A DNA stretch of 57,424 nucleotides from Comamonadaceae bacterium (GTDB lineage Bacteria; Pseudomonadota; Gammaproteobacteria; Burkholderiales; Burkholderiaceae_C): NCBI GenBank assembly GCA_027491035.1, contig JAIXWZ010000204.1:1-57424 (forward strand). Reading direction: 5' to 3'. How positions within the stretch are numbered: the stretch's first letter is position 1; each line of letters opens with the position of its first letter. Below the pieces are notes generated by a model. The model saw nothing but the letters and a program-made list of their open reading frames with translations, was not told the origin of the DNA and ran no database searches. The position numbers and the translations under genes were made by a program. Below are positions 29,503-38,727 of the stretch, piece by piece.

Positions 29503-30957
29503 TCAGCGGTTCGGACGGATCAGGGCGTATTGGGCCAACTCGCCGCGGCGCAGCTGCACCACGATGGGTTTGCTCTTGTCGGCGCGAGCCATGGCCTGCT
29601 CGAACTCGCGCACATTGTTGACCTCCACGTTGCCCACGGCCACGATCACGTCGCCCTCACGCAGGCCAGCGCGTGCGCCGGCGCCGTCGGAGGCATCCAC
29701 GCGCACGCCGCCGCGCAGCTTGAGCTCGGACTTGAGGGCTTCGGTGAGTTCGCTGACCGTCAGCCCCATCGTCTGCACCTGGGCGCCCGCGGGCGGGCGC
29801 TGCTCCTGGCCCTGGGTGCGCCGGGTGGCGCGCTCGGGCTCGAGTTCGGCCACGGTGACCGACAGATCGCGCTGGCTGCCGCGGCGCAGCACGGTGACCG
29901 TGGCGCGCGAGCCCGGCTTGGTGTTGCCCACCAGGCGCGGCAGATCGCTGGACTTTTCAATCGCCTTGCCGTCGAACTTGAGGATGATGTCGCCCGCCTC
30001 GATCCCAGCCTTCTGCGCGGGTGCGCCAGCTTCGACCCCGCGCACCAGCGCGCCCTGGGGACGCCCAAGCCCGATGGCCTCGGCCACTTCCTTGTTGACC
30101 TCGCCGATCTGCACCCCGATGCGGCCACGGGTGACGCGCCCGCTGGTGCGCAGCTGGTCGGCCACACGCACCGCTTCGTCGATGGGGATGGCAAAGGAGA
30201 TGCCCTGAAAACCGCCCGAGCGCGAGTAGATCTGGCTGTTGATGCCAATCACCTCACCGCGCATATTGATCAACGGCCCGCCCGAGTTGCCCGGGTTGAT
30301 CGCCACATCGGTCTGGATGAAAGGCAGGTAATCACCGGTGTCGCGCTGCTTGGCACTGACGATGCCAGCGGTGACGGTGTTTTCCAGGCCGAAGGGCGAG
30401 CCGATGGCCATCACCCACTCGCCCACCCGCACGCGGCTGGCATCGCCAAGCTTGACCGAGGGCAGACCGGTGGCTTCGATCTTGACCACCGCCACATCGG
30501 TGCGCCGGTCGCTGCCGACAATGCGGGCTTTGAATTCGCGCTTGTCGGTCAAGGTGACGATGACTTCGTCGGCGCCCTCGATCACGTGCGCATTGGTCAT
30601 GACAAAGCCGTCGACCGAGACGATAAAGCCCGAGCCGACGCCACGCGGAATTTCCTCCTCGCCACGGTCCGGGCGCTGCTGGCGCGGCGCGTTGGGCGGC
30701 AGCGGAATACCAAAGCGGCGAAAAAACTCCAGCATCTGCTCGTCGGGCGCGCCGCCACCGCTGGCGCCCCGGCTGCGCTCGACGGTGCGAATGTTGACCA
30801 CGGAGGGGCCGACCTGATCGACCAGTTCGGTAAAGTCCGGCAGGCCCTTGACCTGCGCCTGCGCCGACTGCATCGGGAAAAAAGCGGTGACCACGCCCAA
30901 GGCCAGCAAACCGCCGAGCGCCAGTGCACGTCCACGATTTCCATTGAATTTGATCAT
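29503..30957 (-). CDS. mucD: Periplasmic serine protease, DegP/MucD type
   Basis: This envelope quality-control protease degrades or refolds misfolded periplasmic proteins. From the ATG at 30957, preceded by TGAGGA, the product has 484 residues. It begins with a signal peptide (RALALGGLLALGVVTAFFPM ending SAQAQ). The trypsin-like triad is His in MTNAHVIEGAD, Asp in SDRRTDVAVVKI and Ser in NPGNSGGPL. Two PDZ domains follow (GRIGVQIGEV onward; MGLTVSELTEAL onward with GLREGDVIVAVGN). An in-frame extension to 31041 has no signal peptide and was rejected. In related bacteria this gene follows rpoE-rseA-rseB; here a small membrane-protein gene takes that place. A GAACTT sequence at 31076-31071 resembles a sigma-E -35 box, but its -10 partner is poor. 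Confidence 0.94.
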   Translation of the reverse strand: MIKFNGNRGRALALGGLLALGVVTAFFPMQSAQAQVKGLPDFTELVDQVGPSVVNIRTVERSRGASGGGAPDEQMLEFFRRFGIPLPPNAPRQQRPDRGEEEIPRGVGSGFIVSVDGFVMTNAHVIEGADEVIVTLTDKREFKARIVGSDRRTDVAVVKIEATGLPSVKLGDASRVRVGEWVMAIGSPFGLENTVTAGIVSAKQRDTGDYLPFIQTDVAINPGNSGGPLINMRGEVIGINSQIYSRSGGFQGISFAIPIDEAVRVADQLRTSGRVTRGRIGVQIGEVNKEVAEAIGLGRPQGALVRGVEAGAPAQKAGIEAGDIILKFDGKAIEKSSDLPRLVGNTKPGSRATVTVLRRGSQRDLSVTVAELEPERATRRTQGQEQRPPAGAQVQTMGLTVSELTEALKSELKLRGGVRVDASDGAGARAGLREGDVIVAVGNVEVNNVREFEQAMARADKSKPIVVQLRRGELAQYALIRPNR

Positions 30958-31074
30958 CTGCACATCCTCAAAAAGGAAAAACCACGAGGCCTCGAACCCC
31001 TGGGGTCGAGTCCAAACCGCAACGCTACGGCAAAACCGCAAACCTTGGAAAGATGGGGACTTGCCGATCGAAGT

Positions 31075-31542
31075 TCAAGAGCGGCCGGGCCCGTCGATGG
31101 CCTGCGCGGACACCGGCGCACGCGCGTACAGGGCCCGCCTAAGATCGAGCCAGGAGCGGCGATCGCTTTGGGCTTGCAAACACAGCACCCAACTGGCGCC
31201 GGCCCGGTTGCGCATGCGCACCACGATCAGGACCTGCGCATCGAGCACGATCTCGGGGCAATCGACCTCGGTGCCTGCCGGGTAGGCCCGGCTGCGCCAA
31301 AGCCAGACCTGCCCATCCCAAAGCAGTTGCCCCCGCGGGCCGGCGCGCCAGTAACGGGCCATGGCCAGGCCTGACAGCAAGAGCCCGGTCCACCCCAACC
31401 AGGCAGCGGCCTGGCCCGCCGCTCGGCTGGCCCAAGCCAGCGTCGCAGCCGCCGCCGCCAGCCAAAGCACGGCCATGGCCATGCCGGCGAGCCAGGAGGG
31501 CTCGGCCGGGTAGGACATCGCGGGGGCCGCGTGCTGGCTCAT
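31075..31542 (-). CDS. Small YgfX-like membrane protein
   Basis: Function not established. From the ATG at 31542 the 155-residue product has two closely spaced hydrophobic helices (MAMAVLWLAAAAATLAWAS and AWLGWTGLLLSGLAMARYW), then a soluble part with LLWDGQVWLWRS and a conserved-looking end RRSWLDLRRALYA. This resembles the YgfX-like proteins found beside fabF and rpoE in other Burkholderiales; the assignment is from general pattern memory. It lies between fabF (53 bases upstream) and mucD (117 bases downstream). An in-frame extension overlapping fabF was rejected. Confidence 0.6.
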   Translation of the reverse strand: MSQHAAPAMSYPAEPSWLAGMAMAVLWLAAAAATLAWASRAAGQAAAWLGWTGLLLSGLAMARYWRAGPRGQLLWDGQVWLWRSRAYPAGTEVDCPEIVLDAQVLIVVRMRNRAGASWVLCLQAQSDRRSWLDLRRALYARAPVSAQAIDGPGRS

Positions 31543-31594
31543 GAGGGGCTTGGGCGTTGAGATCGAGCGGGGCTCACGCCAACGGCCGCCAGAT

Positions 31595-32839
31595 TCAGAT
31601 GCGCTTGAACACCAAGGTGCCGTTGGTGCCACCAAAACCGAAGTTGTTCTTCAGCGCCACGTCAATTTTGAGATCGCGGGCGGTGTTGGCGCAATAGTCC
31701 AAGTCACACTCGGGGTCGGGGTTGAGCAGGTTGATCGTGGGCGGCACCTTTTGCTGGTGCACGGCCATCACGGTGAAAACCGATTCAATGCCACCTGCGC
31801 CACCGAGCAGATGGCCGGTCATCGACTTGGTCGAGCTGACGACGAGCCGATGCGCGTGCTCGCCCAGAGCGGCCTTGATGGCCTGGGTTTCGTTGACATC
31901 GCCCAGCGGCGTGGAAGTGCCGTGCGCGTTGAGGTAGTCGACCTGGTCGGGGTTTACGCCCGCGTTGCGCAAGGCGTTGAGCATGGCCCGGCGCGGGCCG
32001 TCCATATTGGGGGCGGTCATGTGGCCGGCATCGGCGCTCATGCCGTAGCCGGCCAGCTCGGCGTAGATCTTGGCGCCGCGGGCCTTGGCATGCTCGTACT
32101 CTTCGAGCACCAGCACGCCGGCGCCCTCGCCGAGCACAAAGCCGTCGCGGTCTTTGTCCCAGGGCCGCGAAGCGGCCGCCGGATCGTCGTTGCGGGTGGA
32201 CAGCGCCCGCATGGCCGCAAAGCCGCCCACGCCCAGCGGAGAAACGGTGGCCTCGGCGCCGCCCGCAATCACCACATCGGCATCGCCATACTCGATCAGC
32301 CGGCCGGCCTCGCCAATGCTGTGCAGGCCGGTGGTGCAAGCGGTGACCACCGCCAGATTGGGGCCCTTGAAGCCAAAGCGCATCGAGACATGACCCGAGA
32401 TCATGTTGATGATCGATGCCGGCACGAAGAAGGGCGAGATGCGGCGCGGCCCGCGGCTGGTGTATTCGGCGTGGGTCTCCTCGATCATCGGCAGACCGCC
32501 GATGCCCGAGCCGATCACCACACCGATGCGCGTGGCCTCTTCGGTATCGAGCGCCTCGCCGGTGAGCAAGCCGGCATCGGCCACGGCTTGATGGGCCGCT
32601 GCCACGCCATAATGAATAAAGGTGTCCATGGTCCGCGCCTCTTTGGCGCTGATGTAGGACTCCAGCTCGAAATTCTTGACCTCGCCGGCAATCTTGCAAG
32701 CCATGGCTGAGGCGTCAAACTTGCTGATGGTGCCGATGCCCGATTGGCCGGCGAGCAACGTGGCCCAGGCCTGGGCAACGGTATTGCCCACCGGGCTGAT
32801 ACAACCGAGCCCGGTGACGACAACGCGGCGACGACTCAT
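31595..32839 (-). CDS. fabF: Beta-ketoacyl-ACP synthase II (FabF)
   Basis: FabF carries out chain-elongating Claisen condensations in fatty-acid synthesis. The 414-residue product starts [19 protein letters not shown]; the catalytic triad is Cys in [12 protein letters not shown], His in [12 protein letters not shown] and His in [13 protein letters not shown]. The acyl-pocket end [14 protein letters not shown] is intact. The start ATG at 32839 lies downstream of a hairpin-rich gap after acpP. It is the last gene of the fab run. Confidence 0.97.
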   Translation of the reverse strand: MSRRRVVVTGLGCISPVGNTVAQAWATLLAGQSGIGTISKFDASAMACKIAGEVKNFELESYISAKEARTMDTFIHYGVAAAHQAVADAGLLTGEALDTEEATRIGVVIGSGIGGLPMIEETHAEYTSRGPRRISPFFVPASIINMISGHVSMRFGFKGPNLAVVTACTTGLHSIGEAGRLIEYGDADVVIAGGAEATVSPLGVGGFAAMRALSTRNDDPAAASRPWDKDRDGFVLGEGAGVLVLEEYEHAKARGAKIYAELAGYGMSADAGHMTAPNMDGPRRAMLNALRNAGVNPDQVDYLNAHGTSTPLGDVNETQAIKAALGEHAHRLVVSSTKSMTGHLLGGAGGIESVFTVMAVHQQKVPPTINLLNPDPECDLDYCANTARDLKIDVALKNNFGFGGTNGTLVFKRI

Positions 32840-32858
32840 TGAATATCCTTGCGTGTTG

Positions 32859-32959
32859 CGCACTGCAGTGCGTGCTGCGCCGGGCTCGGGCACGCGCATC
32901 GGTCGTGCGCATGTCCCAGAGGGCAGCCCCGATGGGGCTGCGCAGCCCGAGCGGGCTGC
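32859..32959 (-). promoter_or_regulatory. Three stem-loops between acpP and fabF
   Basis: The 138-base acpP-fabF gap contains two hairpins that abut each other: gcagcccc-gat-ggggctgc (32923-32941) and gcagccc-gagc-gggctgc (32942-32959). A third perfect palindrome, cgcactgcagtgcg, lies at 32859-32872 close to the fabF start. None is followed by a U-tract, so they look like mRNA-processing or stability elements that could keep acpP mRNA more abundant than fabF mRNA. Confidence 0.65.
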
Positions 32960-32977
32960 CCCCCTGCAAAAAGCCGA

Positions 32978-33268
<291 letters not shown>

Positions 33269-33343
33269 TCAACGCTGCAGCGCCGCTCCACGCGGCGATT
33301 TTTCAGGCCGATGGCCCGACCGGCCGCAGTGCCGGCCAGCGCC

Positions 33344-34078
33344 TTACATATACATGCCCCCGTTGACATGCAGTTGCTGCCCGGTCACATAGCCAGCTCG
33401 CTGGCTGGCCAGATAGGCCACCGCATGGGCGATGTCCTCGGGCTTGCCCAGGTGGCCCAGGGCGATCTGCTGGAGCAAGGCCTTTTGCTGCTCGGGCGGC
33501 AAACCCGCCGTCATATCGGTCTCGATAAAGCCTGGGGCCACGCAATTGACCGTGATGCCCCGGCTGCCCAACTCACGCGCCAGCGCACGGGTCATGCCCG
33601 CCACCCCCGCCTTGGCGGCGGCGTAATTGGCCTGGCCCGGATTGCCGGAGGCTCCGACCACACTGGTGATGTGGATGATGCGGCCATAGCGCTGCTTCAT
33701 CATGGGCCGGATCACCGCCCGGCTCATCCGAAACACGGCCTTCAAGTTGGTGTCGAGCACCGCATCCCAGTCCTCGTCCTTCATGCGCATGGCCAGCTGG
33801 TCGCGGGTGATGCCCGCGTTGTTGACCAGCACCTGCAAGCCGCCGTGCTCGCGCAAGATGGCATCAATCAAGGCTTCGGCGGCCGGCGCGTCGTTGACAT
33901 CGAGCTTGGCGCCGCGGCTGCCCGCAAAGCCGGCCAAGGCCTGGCTGATCTTGGCTGCGCCCTCGTCGCTGGTGGCCGTGCCCACCACAATCAAGCCGTC
34001 CTGGGCGAGCTGGCGGGCAATCGCCGCGCCGATGCCGCGCGAGGCGCCCGTCACCAGCGCCACTTGCTTGTCACTCAT
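33344..34078 (-). CDS. fabG: 3-oxoacyl-ACP reductase (FabG)
   Basis: FabG reduces beta-ketoacyl-ACP with NADPH. The 244-residue short-chain dehydrogenase has the nucleotide motif TGASRGIGAAIA, NNAGITRD, the catalytic Ser in ITSVVGASGNPG and the YxxxK pair in NYAAAKAGV. The C-terminal end QLHVNGGMYM is canonical. The ATG at 34078 overlaps the fabD stop by four bases, so the two are coupled. A longer in-frame extension into fabD was rejected. Confidence 0.97.
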   Translation of the reverse strand: MSDKQVALVTGASRGIGAAIARQLAQDGLIVVGTATSDEGAAKISQALAGFAGSRGAKLDVNDAPAAEALIDAILREHGGLQVLVNNAGITRDQLAMRMKDEDWDAVLDTNLKAVFRMSRAVIRPMMKQRYGRIIHITSVVGASGNPGQANYAAAKAGVAGMTRALARELGSRGITVNCVAPGFIETDMTAGLPPEQQKALLQQIALGHLGKPEDIAHAVAYLASQRAGYVTGQQLHVNGGMYM

Positions 34079-35025
34079 GCCAGTGCCCCCTTGATGTCGG
34101 CCAGGCTGGCCGGGTCGTACAGCGCCAAGCCGCTCAGTTCGGGATCGATGCGCTTGCACATGCCGGCCAGCACCTTGCCCGGACCACACTCAACCACCGT
34201 TGAGATGCCACGCGCCTTGATGGCCTGAACGCACTCGACCCAGCGCACCGGACCGAAGGCTTGGCGGTAAAGCGCGTCGCGAATGCGGTCGGCCTCGGTT
34301 TGCACCGCCACATCGATGTTGTTGACCACCGGGATCTGCGGCGCCCCCAGACTCAGGCTGGCCAATGCCTCGCGCAGCTTGTCGGCCGCGGGTTTCATGA
34401 GACTCGAATGGAAAGGCGCCGACACCGGCAGCGGCAAGGCCCGTTTGGCCCCCAGGGCCTTGAGCACCTCGCAGGCTTTGTCGACCGCAGCCTTGCTGCC
34501 GGCAATCACCGTCTGCGCCGCATCGTTGAAATTGACCGCCTCGACCACCTCGGCGCTGCCGGCCGGGAAACTGGCCTGGGCCTGCCGACAGCCTTCAATC
34601 ACCTGGCCGGCCGCCAGCCCCAAGATGGCGGCCATCGCGCCAACCCCGACCGGCACCGCCTCCTGCATGGCGGCGGCGCGCAGGCGCACGAGCGGCGCGG
34701 CCTGCGCAAGCGTGAGCACGCCACTGGCCACCAGCGCGCTGTATTCACCCAGCGAGTGACCGGCGACCACGGCCGGCTTGGCGCCGCCCTCAGCCAGCCA
34801 GGCGCGGTAAGCGGCAACGCCCGCAACCAGCATCACCGGCTGGGTGTTGGTGGTCAGCGCCAGCGCCTCCTTGGGGCCGTCCTTGATCAGTTGCGCCAGG
34901 TTTTCGCCCAAGGCATCGCTGGCCTCCACAAGCGTCTGGGTCACCGCCGGATGGTCCCCCCAGGCGTCGAGCATGCCCACCGACTGCGAGCCCTGGCCCG
35001 GAAACACGAAAGCAAAGTTCGTCAT
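34075..35025 (-). CDS. fabD: Malonyl-CoA:ACP transacylase (FabD)
   Basis: FabD loads malonyl groups on AcpP. From the ATG at 35025 the product is 316 residues: FAFVFPGQGSQSVGML at the start, the nucleophile Ser in AGHSLGEYSALVASG and the His in VSAPFHSSLMKPA. The conserved FGPVRWVECVQ segment lies near the end. The open frame continues upstream into the fabH region but that part is unrelated. The gap to fabH is 25 bases. Confidence 0.97.
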   Translation of the reverse strand: MTNFAFVFPGQGSQSVGMLDAWGDHPAVTQTLVEASDALGENLAQLIKDGPKEALALTTNTQPVMLVAGVAAYRAWLAEGGAKPAVVAGHSLGEYSALVASGVLTLAQAAPLVRLRAAAMQEAVPVGVGAMAAILGLAAGQVIEGCRQAQASFPAGSAEVVEAVNFNDAAQTVIAGSKAAVDKACEVLKALGAKRALPLPVSAPFHSSLMKPAADKLREALASLSLGAPQIPVVNNIDVAVQTEADRIRDALYRQAFGPVRWVECVQAIKARGISTVVECGPGKVLAGMCKRIDPELSGLALYDPASLADIKGALA

Positions 35026-35050
35026 AGACAAATGGCTGGATAAAAAAGAT

Positions 35051-36028
35051 TCAATAGCGCAGCAGCACCGAGCCCCAGGTGAAGCCGCCGCCCACCCCCT
35101 CGAGCATGAGGGTCTGGCCGCGAACGATGCGGCCATCGCGCACCGCGAGGTCCAGAGCCAGGGGGATCGAGGCGGCCGAGGTGTTGCCGTGTTGATCAAC
35201 CGTCACCACCACCTTCTCCAGCGGCAACTTGAGTTTGCGGGCCGTGCTCTGCATGATGCGGATGTTGGCCTGGTGAGGAATCAGCCAATCGATATCGCCC
35301 TCATTGAGGCCCGCCTTGGCCAAACTGGTGCGGGCCGTCTCTTCGAGCACACCGACCGCGAGCTTGAAGACCGCCTGCCCATCCATCTTGAGCACCGGAT
35401 CGCCCAGCACCGAGCCGCCGCTGACATGGCCGGGCACGCACAGGATGTCACGGTGACGGCCATCGGCATGCAGATCGGTGGCCAAAATGCCCGGCGCATC
35501 AGCGAGTTCGAGCACCACGGCACCGGCGCCATCGCCAAAGAGCACACAGGTGGTGCGGTCCTTGAAATCCAGGATGCGGCTAAAGACCTCGGCGCCGATC
35601 ACAAGGGCGCGCCGCGCCGAGCCCGCCTGCAGCATGGCGTGGGCCACACTGAGACCATAAATGAAACCCGTGCACACCGCCTGCACATCAAAGGCCGGGC
35701 AGCCGGCGGCACCGATCTTGTGCTGCACCATGGTGGCCGTCGAGGGAAACACCATGTCGGGGGTGGAGGTGGCCACGATGATCAGGTCCACATCAGCGGC
35801 CGTGATGCCGGCCGCCTCCAGCGCACGCAAACCGGCCTGCGCGGCCAGATCGCTGCTGCCCACACCTTCGTCGGCAAAATGGCGGGCCCGGATGCCCGTG
35901 CGCTCGACGATCCACTCGTCGGAAGTTTCAATGCCCTTGACTGCCAATTCGGCGGCCAAGTCCGCATTGGTCAGGCGGCGCGGTGGCAGGTAACTGCCCG
36001 TGCCCGTGATGCGACAAAAACGGCTCAT
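35051..36028 (-). CDS. fabH: Beta-ketoacyl-ACP synthase III (FabH)
   Basis: FabH starts fatty-acid synthesis by condensing acetyl-CoA with malonyl-ACP. The 325-residue product shows the active Cys in [15 protein letters not shown], His in [11 protein letters not shown] and Asn in [13 protein letters not shown]. The start [20 protein letters not shown] is typical. It lies between plsX (54 bases) and fabD in the usual order. Confidence 0.97.
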   Translation of the reverse strand: MSRFCRITGTGSYLPPRRLTNADLAAELAVKGIETSDEWIVERTGIRARHFADEGVGSSDLAAQAGLRALEAAGITAADVDLIIVATSTPDMVFPSTATMVQHKIGAAGCPAFDVQAVCTGFIYGLSVAHAMLQAGSARRALVIGAEVFSRILDFKDRTTCVLFGDGAGAVVLELADAPGILATDLHADGRHRDILCVPGHVSGGSVLGDPVLKMDGQAVFKLAVGVLEETARTSLAKAGLNEGDIDWLIPHQANIRIMQSTARKLKLPLEKVVVTVDQHGNTSAASIPLALDLAVRDGRIVRGQTLMLEGVGGGFTWGSVLLRY

Positions 36029-36082
36029 GCGTGTGGCTCTGCGGTCGGTCGTGGGATCAGGCGAAGGGGTGCATCGGTTGGC

Positions 36083-37153
36083 TCAGGCCCGCAGCGCCGC
36101 GTCTGTCGGCTCAGTTGCCGCCGGCGCGTCAAGCAAGACGGCGGCGTGCGCGATGCGCTGACGCACCTTGTCAAGCAAACCCCGGTGTGCCGCATCATAA
36201 GCCCGGGACAAGGCCGCCTCGAAGGCCAGCGCGTCGGCCGAGCCATGACTCTTGAACACCAAACCGCGCAGCCCGAGCAGGGCGGCGCCGTTGTAGCGAC
36301 GGTGGTCAACCCGTTTTTTGAACGCATTTAAAACAGGAAGAGCAACGATAGCTGCAATTTTCGTGAAGATATTGCGAGAAAACTCTTGTTTGATGAAGTC
36401 GCCGATCATTTTCGCCAGGCCTTCGCTCGCCTTCAAGGCCACATTGCCAACGAAACCGTCGCAGACCACGATATCGGTCGTGCCCTTGAAGACATCGTTG
36501 CCTTCGACATTTCCAAAAAAATTCAGATGCCCTAAATTAGAAGCAGATCGAAGCAATTCACCTGCTTTTTTAATGACTTCACTGCCTTTTATGGCTTCTT
36601 CGCCAATGTTGAGCAAGCCGACGCTGGGCGATTCGCGCCCGCTCGTCGCCGACACCAGGGCCGATCCCATGACGGCAAACTGAAGCAGATGCTCGGGGCT
36701 GCAGTCCACATTGGCGCCCAGATCGAGGACGGTGGTCGCCCCACCGGTGGCGTTGGGCAGTTGCGTGGCAATGGCCGGGCGATCAATGCCGTCCAGGGTT
36801 TTGAGCACATAACGGGCAATGGCCATCAGCGCTCCGGTGTTGCCGGCGGACAGGGCCACATCCGCCCGGCCGTCCTTGACCTGCTCGATGGCCAGGCGCA
36901 TGGACGAGTTCTTCTTGCGGCGCAAGGCGACCTCGATCGGATCGTCCATGCCGACCACCTCTTGAGCGGCCACCACCTCACAGCGCGGATGACCGGACAG
37001 GATGGCCCAGGCGGGCTGGGCTTGCATGGCCTCGGGCAGCCCGACCAGCAACAGGTGAGCCCGCTCGTGCTTTTGAAGAAAAGTCAGGCAGGCCGCCAGC
37101 GTGACCGGGGCGCCCCAGTCCCCGCCCATCACGTCCACAGCCATGCGGATCAT
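36083..37153 (-). CDS. plsX: Phosphate acyltransferase PlsX
   Basis: PlsX makes acyl-phosphate from acyl-ACP for phospholipid synthesis. The 356-residue product starts [19 protein letters not shown], with DVMGGD the family mark, followed by [14 protein letters not shown] and the [16 protein letters not shown] motif. The ATG at 37153 is used; an ATG six codons upstream is in frame but adds no conserved residues. A segment around 36330-36600 uses more A/T-rich codons than its neighbours while keeping the protein intact. An attenuator-like hairpin precedes the gene. Confidence 0.96.
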   Translation of the reverse strand: MIRMAVDVMGGDWGAPVTLAACLTFLQKHERAHLLLVGLPEAMQAQPAWAILSGHPRCEVVAAQEVVGMDDPIEVALRRKKNSSMRLAIEQVKDGRADVALSAGNTGALMAIARYVLKTLDGIDRPAIATQLPNATGGATTVLDLGANVDCSPEHLLQFAVMGSALVSATSGRESPSVGLLNIGEEAIKGSEVIKKAGELLRSASNLGHLNFFGNVEGNDVFKGTTDIVVCDGFVGNVALKASEGLAKMIGDFIKQEFSRNIFTKIAAIVALPVLNAFKKRVDHRRYNGAALLGLRGLVFKSHGSADALAFEAALSRAYDAAHRGLLDKVRQRIAHAAVLLDAPAATEPTDAALRA

Positions 37154-37184
37154 CTCTACGCGCCGGTGCAAAATTTGACGGCAG

Positions 37185-37219
37185 ACAAAACAAAGGCCCG
37201 CAGGGTCAGTGCGGGCCTT
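37185..37219 (-). terminator. Terminator or attenuator hairpin between rpmF and plsX
   Basis: aaggcccgc (37193-37201) and gcgggcctt (37211-37219) form a perfect 9-bp stem with a 9-base loop. On the minus strand it is followed by TGTTTTGT (to 37185), a moderate U-tract. It could partly end rpmF transcripts, setting ribosomal protein output above lipid-enzyme output. Confidence 0.7.
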
Positions 37220-37235
37220 GAGTCTGCCAGATCAA

Positions 37236-37418
37236 TCAGGCTTCGGACTTGGTCTTGAGAACCTTGCGACCGCGGTAAAAGCCGTTGGGGCTGATGTGAT
37301 GGCGCAGGTGCGTCTCACCGGTGGTCGGCTCGACGGCGATCCCAGGCACGCTCAGCGCATTGTGCGAGCGGTGCATGCCGCGCTTGGAAGGTGACTTCTT
37401 GTTTTGCTGAACGGCCAT
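37236..37418 (-). CDS. rpmF: 50S ribosomal protein L32
   Basis: The 60-residue basic protein matches bL32: [20 protein letters not shown] at the start, then [15 protein letters not shown] near the end. The Cys zinc pairs found in some L32 proteins are absent, as in many proteobacteria. A GGAGCG ribosome-binding site precedes the ATG. The gene lies between the YceD gene and plsX in the standard order. Confidence 0.97.
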   Translation of the reverse strand: MAVQQNKKSPSKRGMHRSHNALSVPGIAVEPTTGETHLRHHISPNGFYRGRKVLKTKSEA

Positions 37419-37494
37419 GGTCCGCTCCTTAAGTGATCAGGGGTTGGAAATCTGCGCTCGGCAGGCCTAGGTAGACCGAAAGCGCGAAACGAAG

Positions 37495-37537
37495 ATTATA
37501 ACCCGCCGCCTGAGGCGCTGCCCATCCAGGCAGCGCC
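37495..37537 (-). promoter_or_regulatory. Hairpin and -10 box upstream of rpmF
   Basis: Just after the yceD stop a perfect 9-bp hairpin (ggcgctgcc, 37514-37522, with ggcagcgcc, 37529-37537) is followed on the minus strand by a consensus TATAAT (37500-37495). No good -35 is visible. It suggests a separate rpmF promoter behind a stem-loop, about 77 bases before the start codon. Confidence 0.5.
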
Positions 37538-37539
37538 AT

Positions 37540-38091
37540 TCAGGGCGCCTTGTTCTTGAGCCCCGCCAAAACCGCAAACGGGTTGGGCTTGGCGGCCCCC
37601 TCAGGCTGATCGAGCGCGGGGGCGCTACCCGGGCAGCGCTCGTGCATGGGTACCAGGGGCAGATCGAGCAAAAGCTCGTCTTCGAGCAAATTGAGCAGGT
37701 CGAACTGCGGCTGCAGCACGAGCAGGTCTTCCTCGCAGTCGTCGTCTTCGGCCAGCGCCACCTCCTCGCTTTCGACGAAGCGAAACCAGCGATCGATTTC
37801 GATCGCCTCGAGCACCGGCGCAAGACAGCGCTGGCAGCCCAGCGGCAGCTGGGCCCGCGCCTGCAGATGCAACCACAGCTGGGCGCTGGCCCCTGCCGCT
37901 TGGCGCCACTGCAGGTGCGCCTGCCAGGCGATCGGCGCAACCGTCGATGCAGCCGTCGATGCGGCGGCCGCAGGCTCGAGCTCCTCGAGCAGCCGAGCAA
38001 GCTCGCCGACCTCGGTCTGGCCCGACAGGCTCAGGCCCTGGGGCGCCACGGCCGGCAGATTGAGCGCACGCACAGAAGGATCCTGGACCAT
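37540..38091 (-). CDS. yceD: YceD/DUF177 family protein
   Basis: YceD-type proteins accompany rpmF in most bacteria and are linked to 23S rRNA maturation. From the ATG at 38091 the 183-residue product is acidic. The family metal-like motif is seen as LPLGCQRCLAPVLEAIE, followed by acidic segments (EEVALAEDDDCEEDLLVL) and the near-terminal LLDLPLVPMHERC. The last residues KPNPFAVLAGLKNK match the usual end. The longer open frame reaching 38979 runs antisense through maf and was not used. It is divergent from maf with 26 bases between start codons. Confidence 0.92.
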   Translation of the reverse strand: MVQDPSVRALNLPAVAPQGLSLSGQTEVGELARLLEELEPAAAASTAASTVAPIAWQAHLQWRQAAGASAQLWLHLQARAQLPLGCQRCLAPVLEAIEIDRWFRFVESEEVALAEDDDCEEDLLVLQPQFDLLNLLEDELLLDLPLVPMHERCPGSAPALDQPEGAAKPNPFAVLAGLKNKAP

Positions 38092-38117
38092 GGCGGGCAG
38101 TGTAAGACAATCGTGAC

Positions 38118-38717
38118 ATGGACCCGCTTGCCCCCAAATCGCAACGCCCCCTGATCTTGGCGTCGACCTCGCGCTACCGGCGCGAGCTGCTCGAGCGCCT
38201 GCGGCTGCCCTTTGGCACCGTGGCCCCCGAGGTCGACGAGACGCCGCTGCCCGGTGAGGCGCCCGCCGTGCTGGCGCAGCGCCTGGCGCTGGCCAAAGCG
38301 CAGGCTGTGGCCCGAGCCCATCCGCAGGCGGTGGTGATCGGCTCCGATCAGGTGGCTGACTTGCAGGGGCAGTGCCTGGGCAAGCCGGGCCAGCACGACC
38401 GGGCAGTGGCGCAGCTGCGCGCCATGCGGGGCCGCGACGTGATTTTTCAGACGGCGGTGGCGCTGGTCGCGCCTGGCCTGGTGCAGCAGGAACTGGCGCA
38501 GGTGCGGGTGCGCTTTCGGGATCTGAGCGACGAGGAGATCGAGCGCTATTTGCACGCCGAACAGCCCTACGACTGTGCCGGCAGCGCCAAGAGCGAGGGC
38601 TTGGGCATCGCACTGCTGGAATCGATCGACAGTGACGACCCGACTGCACTGATCGGCCTGCCCTTGATCCGCACCTGTCGCCTGCTGCGCCTGGCCGGCG
38701 TGGCCGGACTGCCCTGA
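38118..38717 (+). CDS. Maf-like nucleotide pyrophosphatase (YceF type)
   Basis: Maf proteins hydrolyse non-canonical or modified nucleoside triphosphates. The 199-residue product has the signature LILASTSRYRRELLERL, the EVDETPLPGE loop, SDQVADLQGQCLGKPG and YDCAGSAKSEGLG. The Q-A-D-L pattern places it with the YceF-like (m7GTP) subgroup rather than the dTTP-specific one. The gene diverges from yceD and is followed ten bases later by an RsmI-like gene. Confidence 0.92.
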   Translation: MDPLAPKSQRPLILASTSRYRRELLERLRLPFGTVAPEVDETPLPGEAPAVLAQRLALAKAQAVARAHPQAVVIGSDQVADLQGQCLGKPGQHDRAVAQLRAMRGRDVIFQTAVALVAPGLVQQELAQVRVRFRDLSDEEIERYLHAEQPYDCAGSAKSEGLGIALLESIDSDDPTALIGLPLIRTCRLLRLAGVAGLP

Positions 38718-38727
38718 GGCCGGCCCG

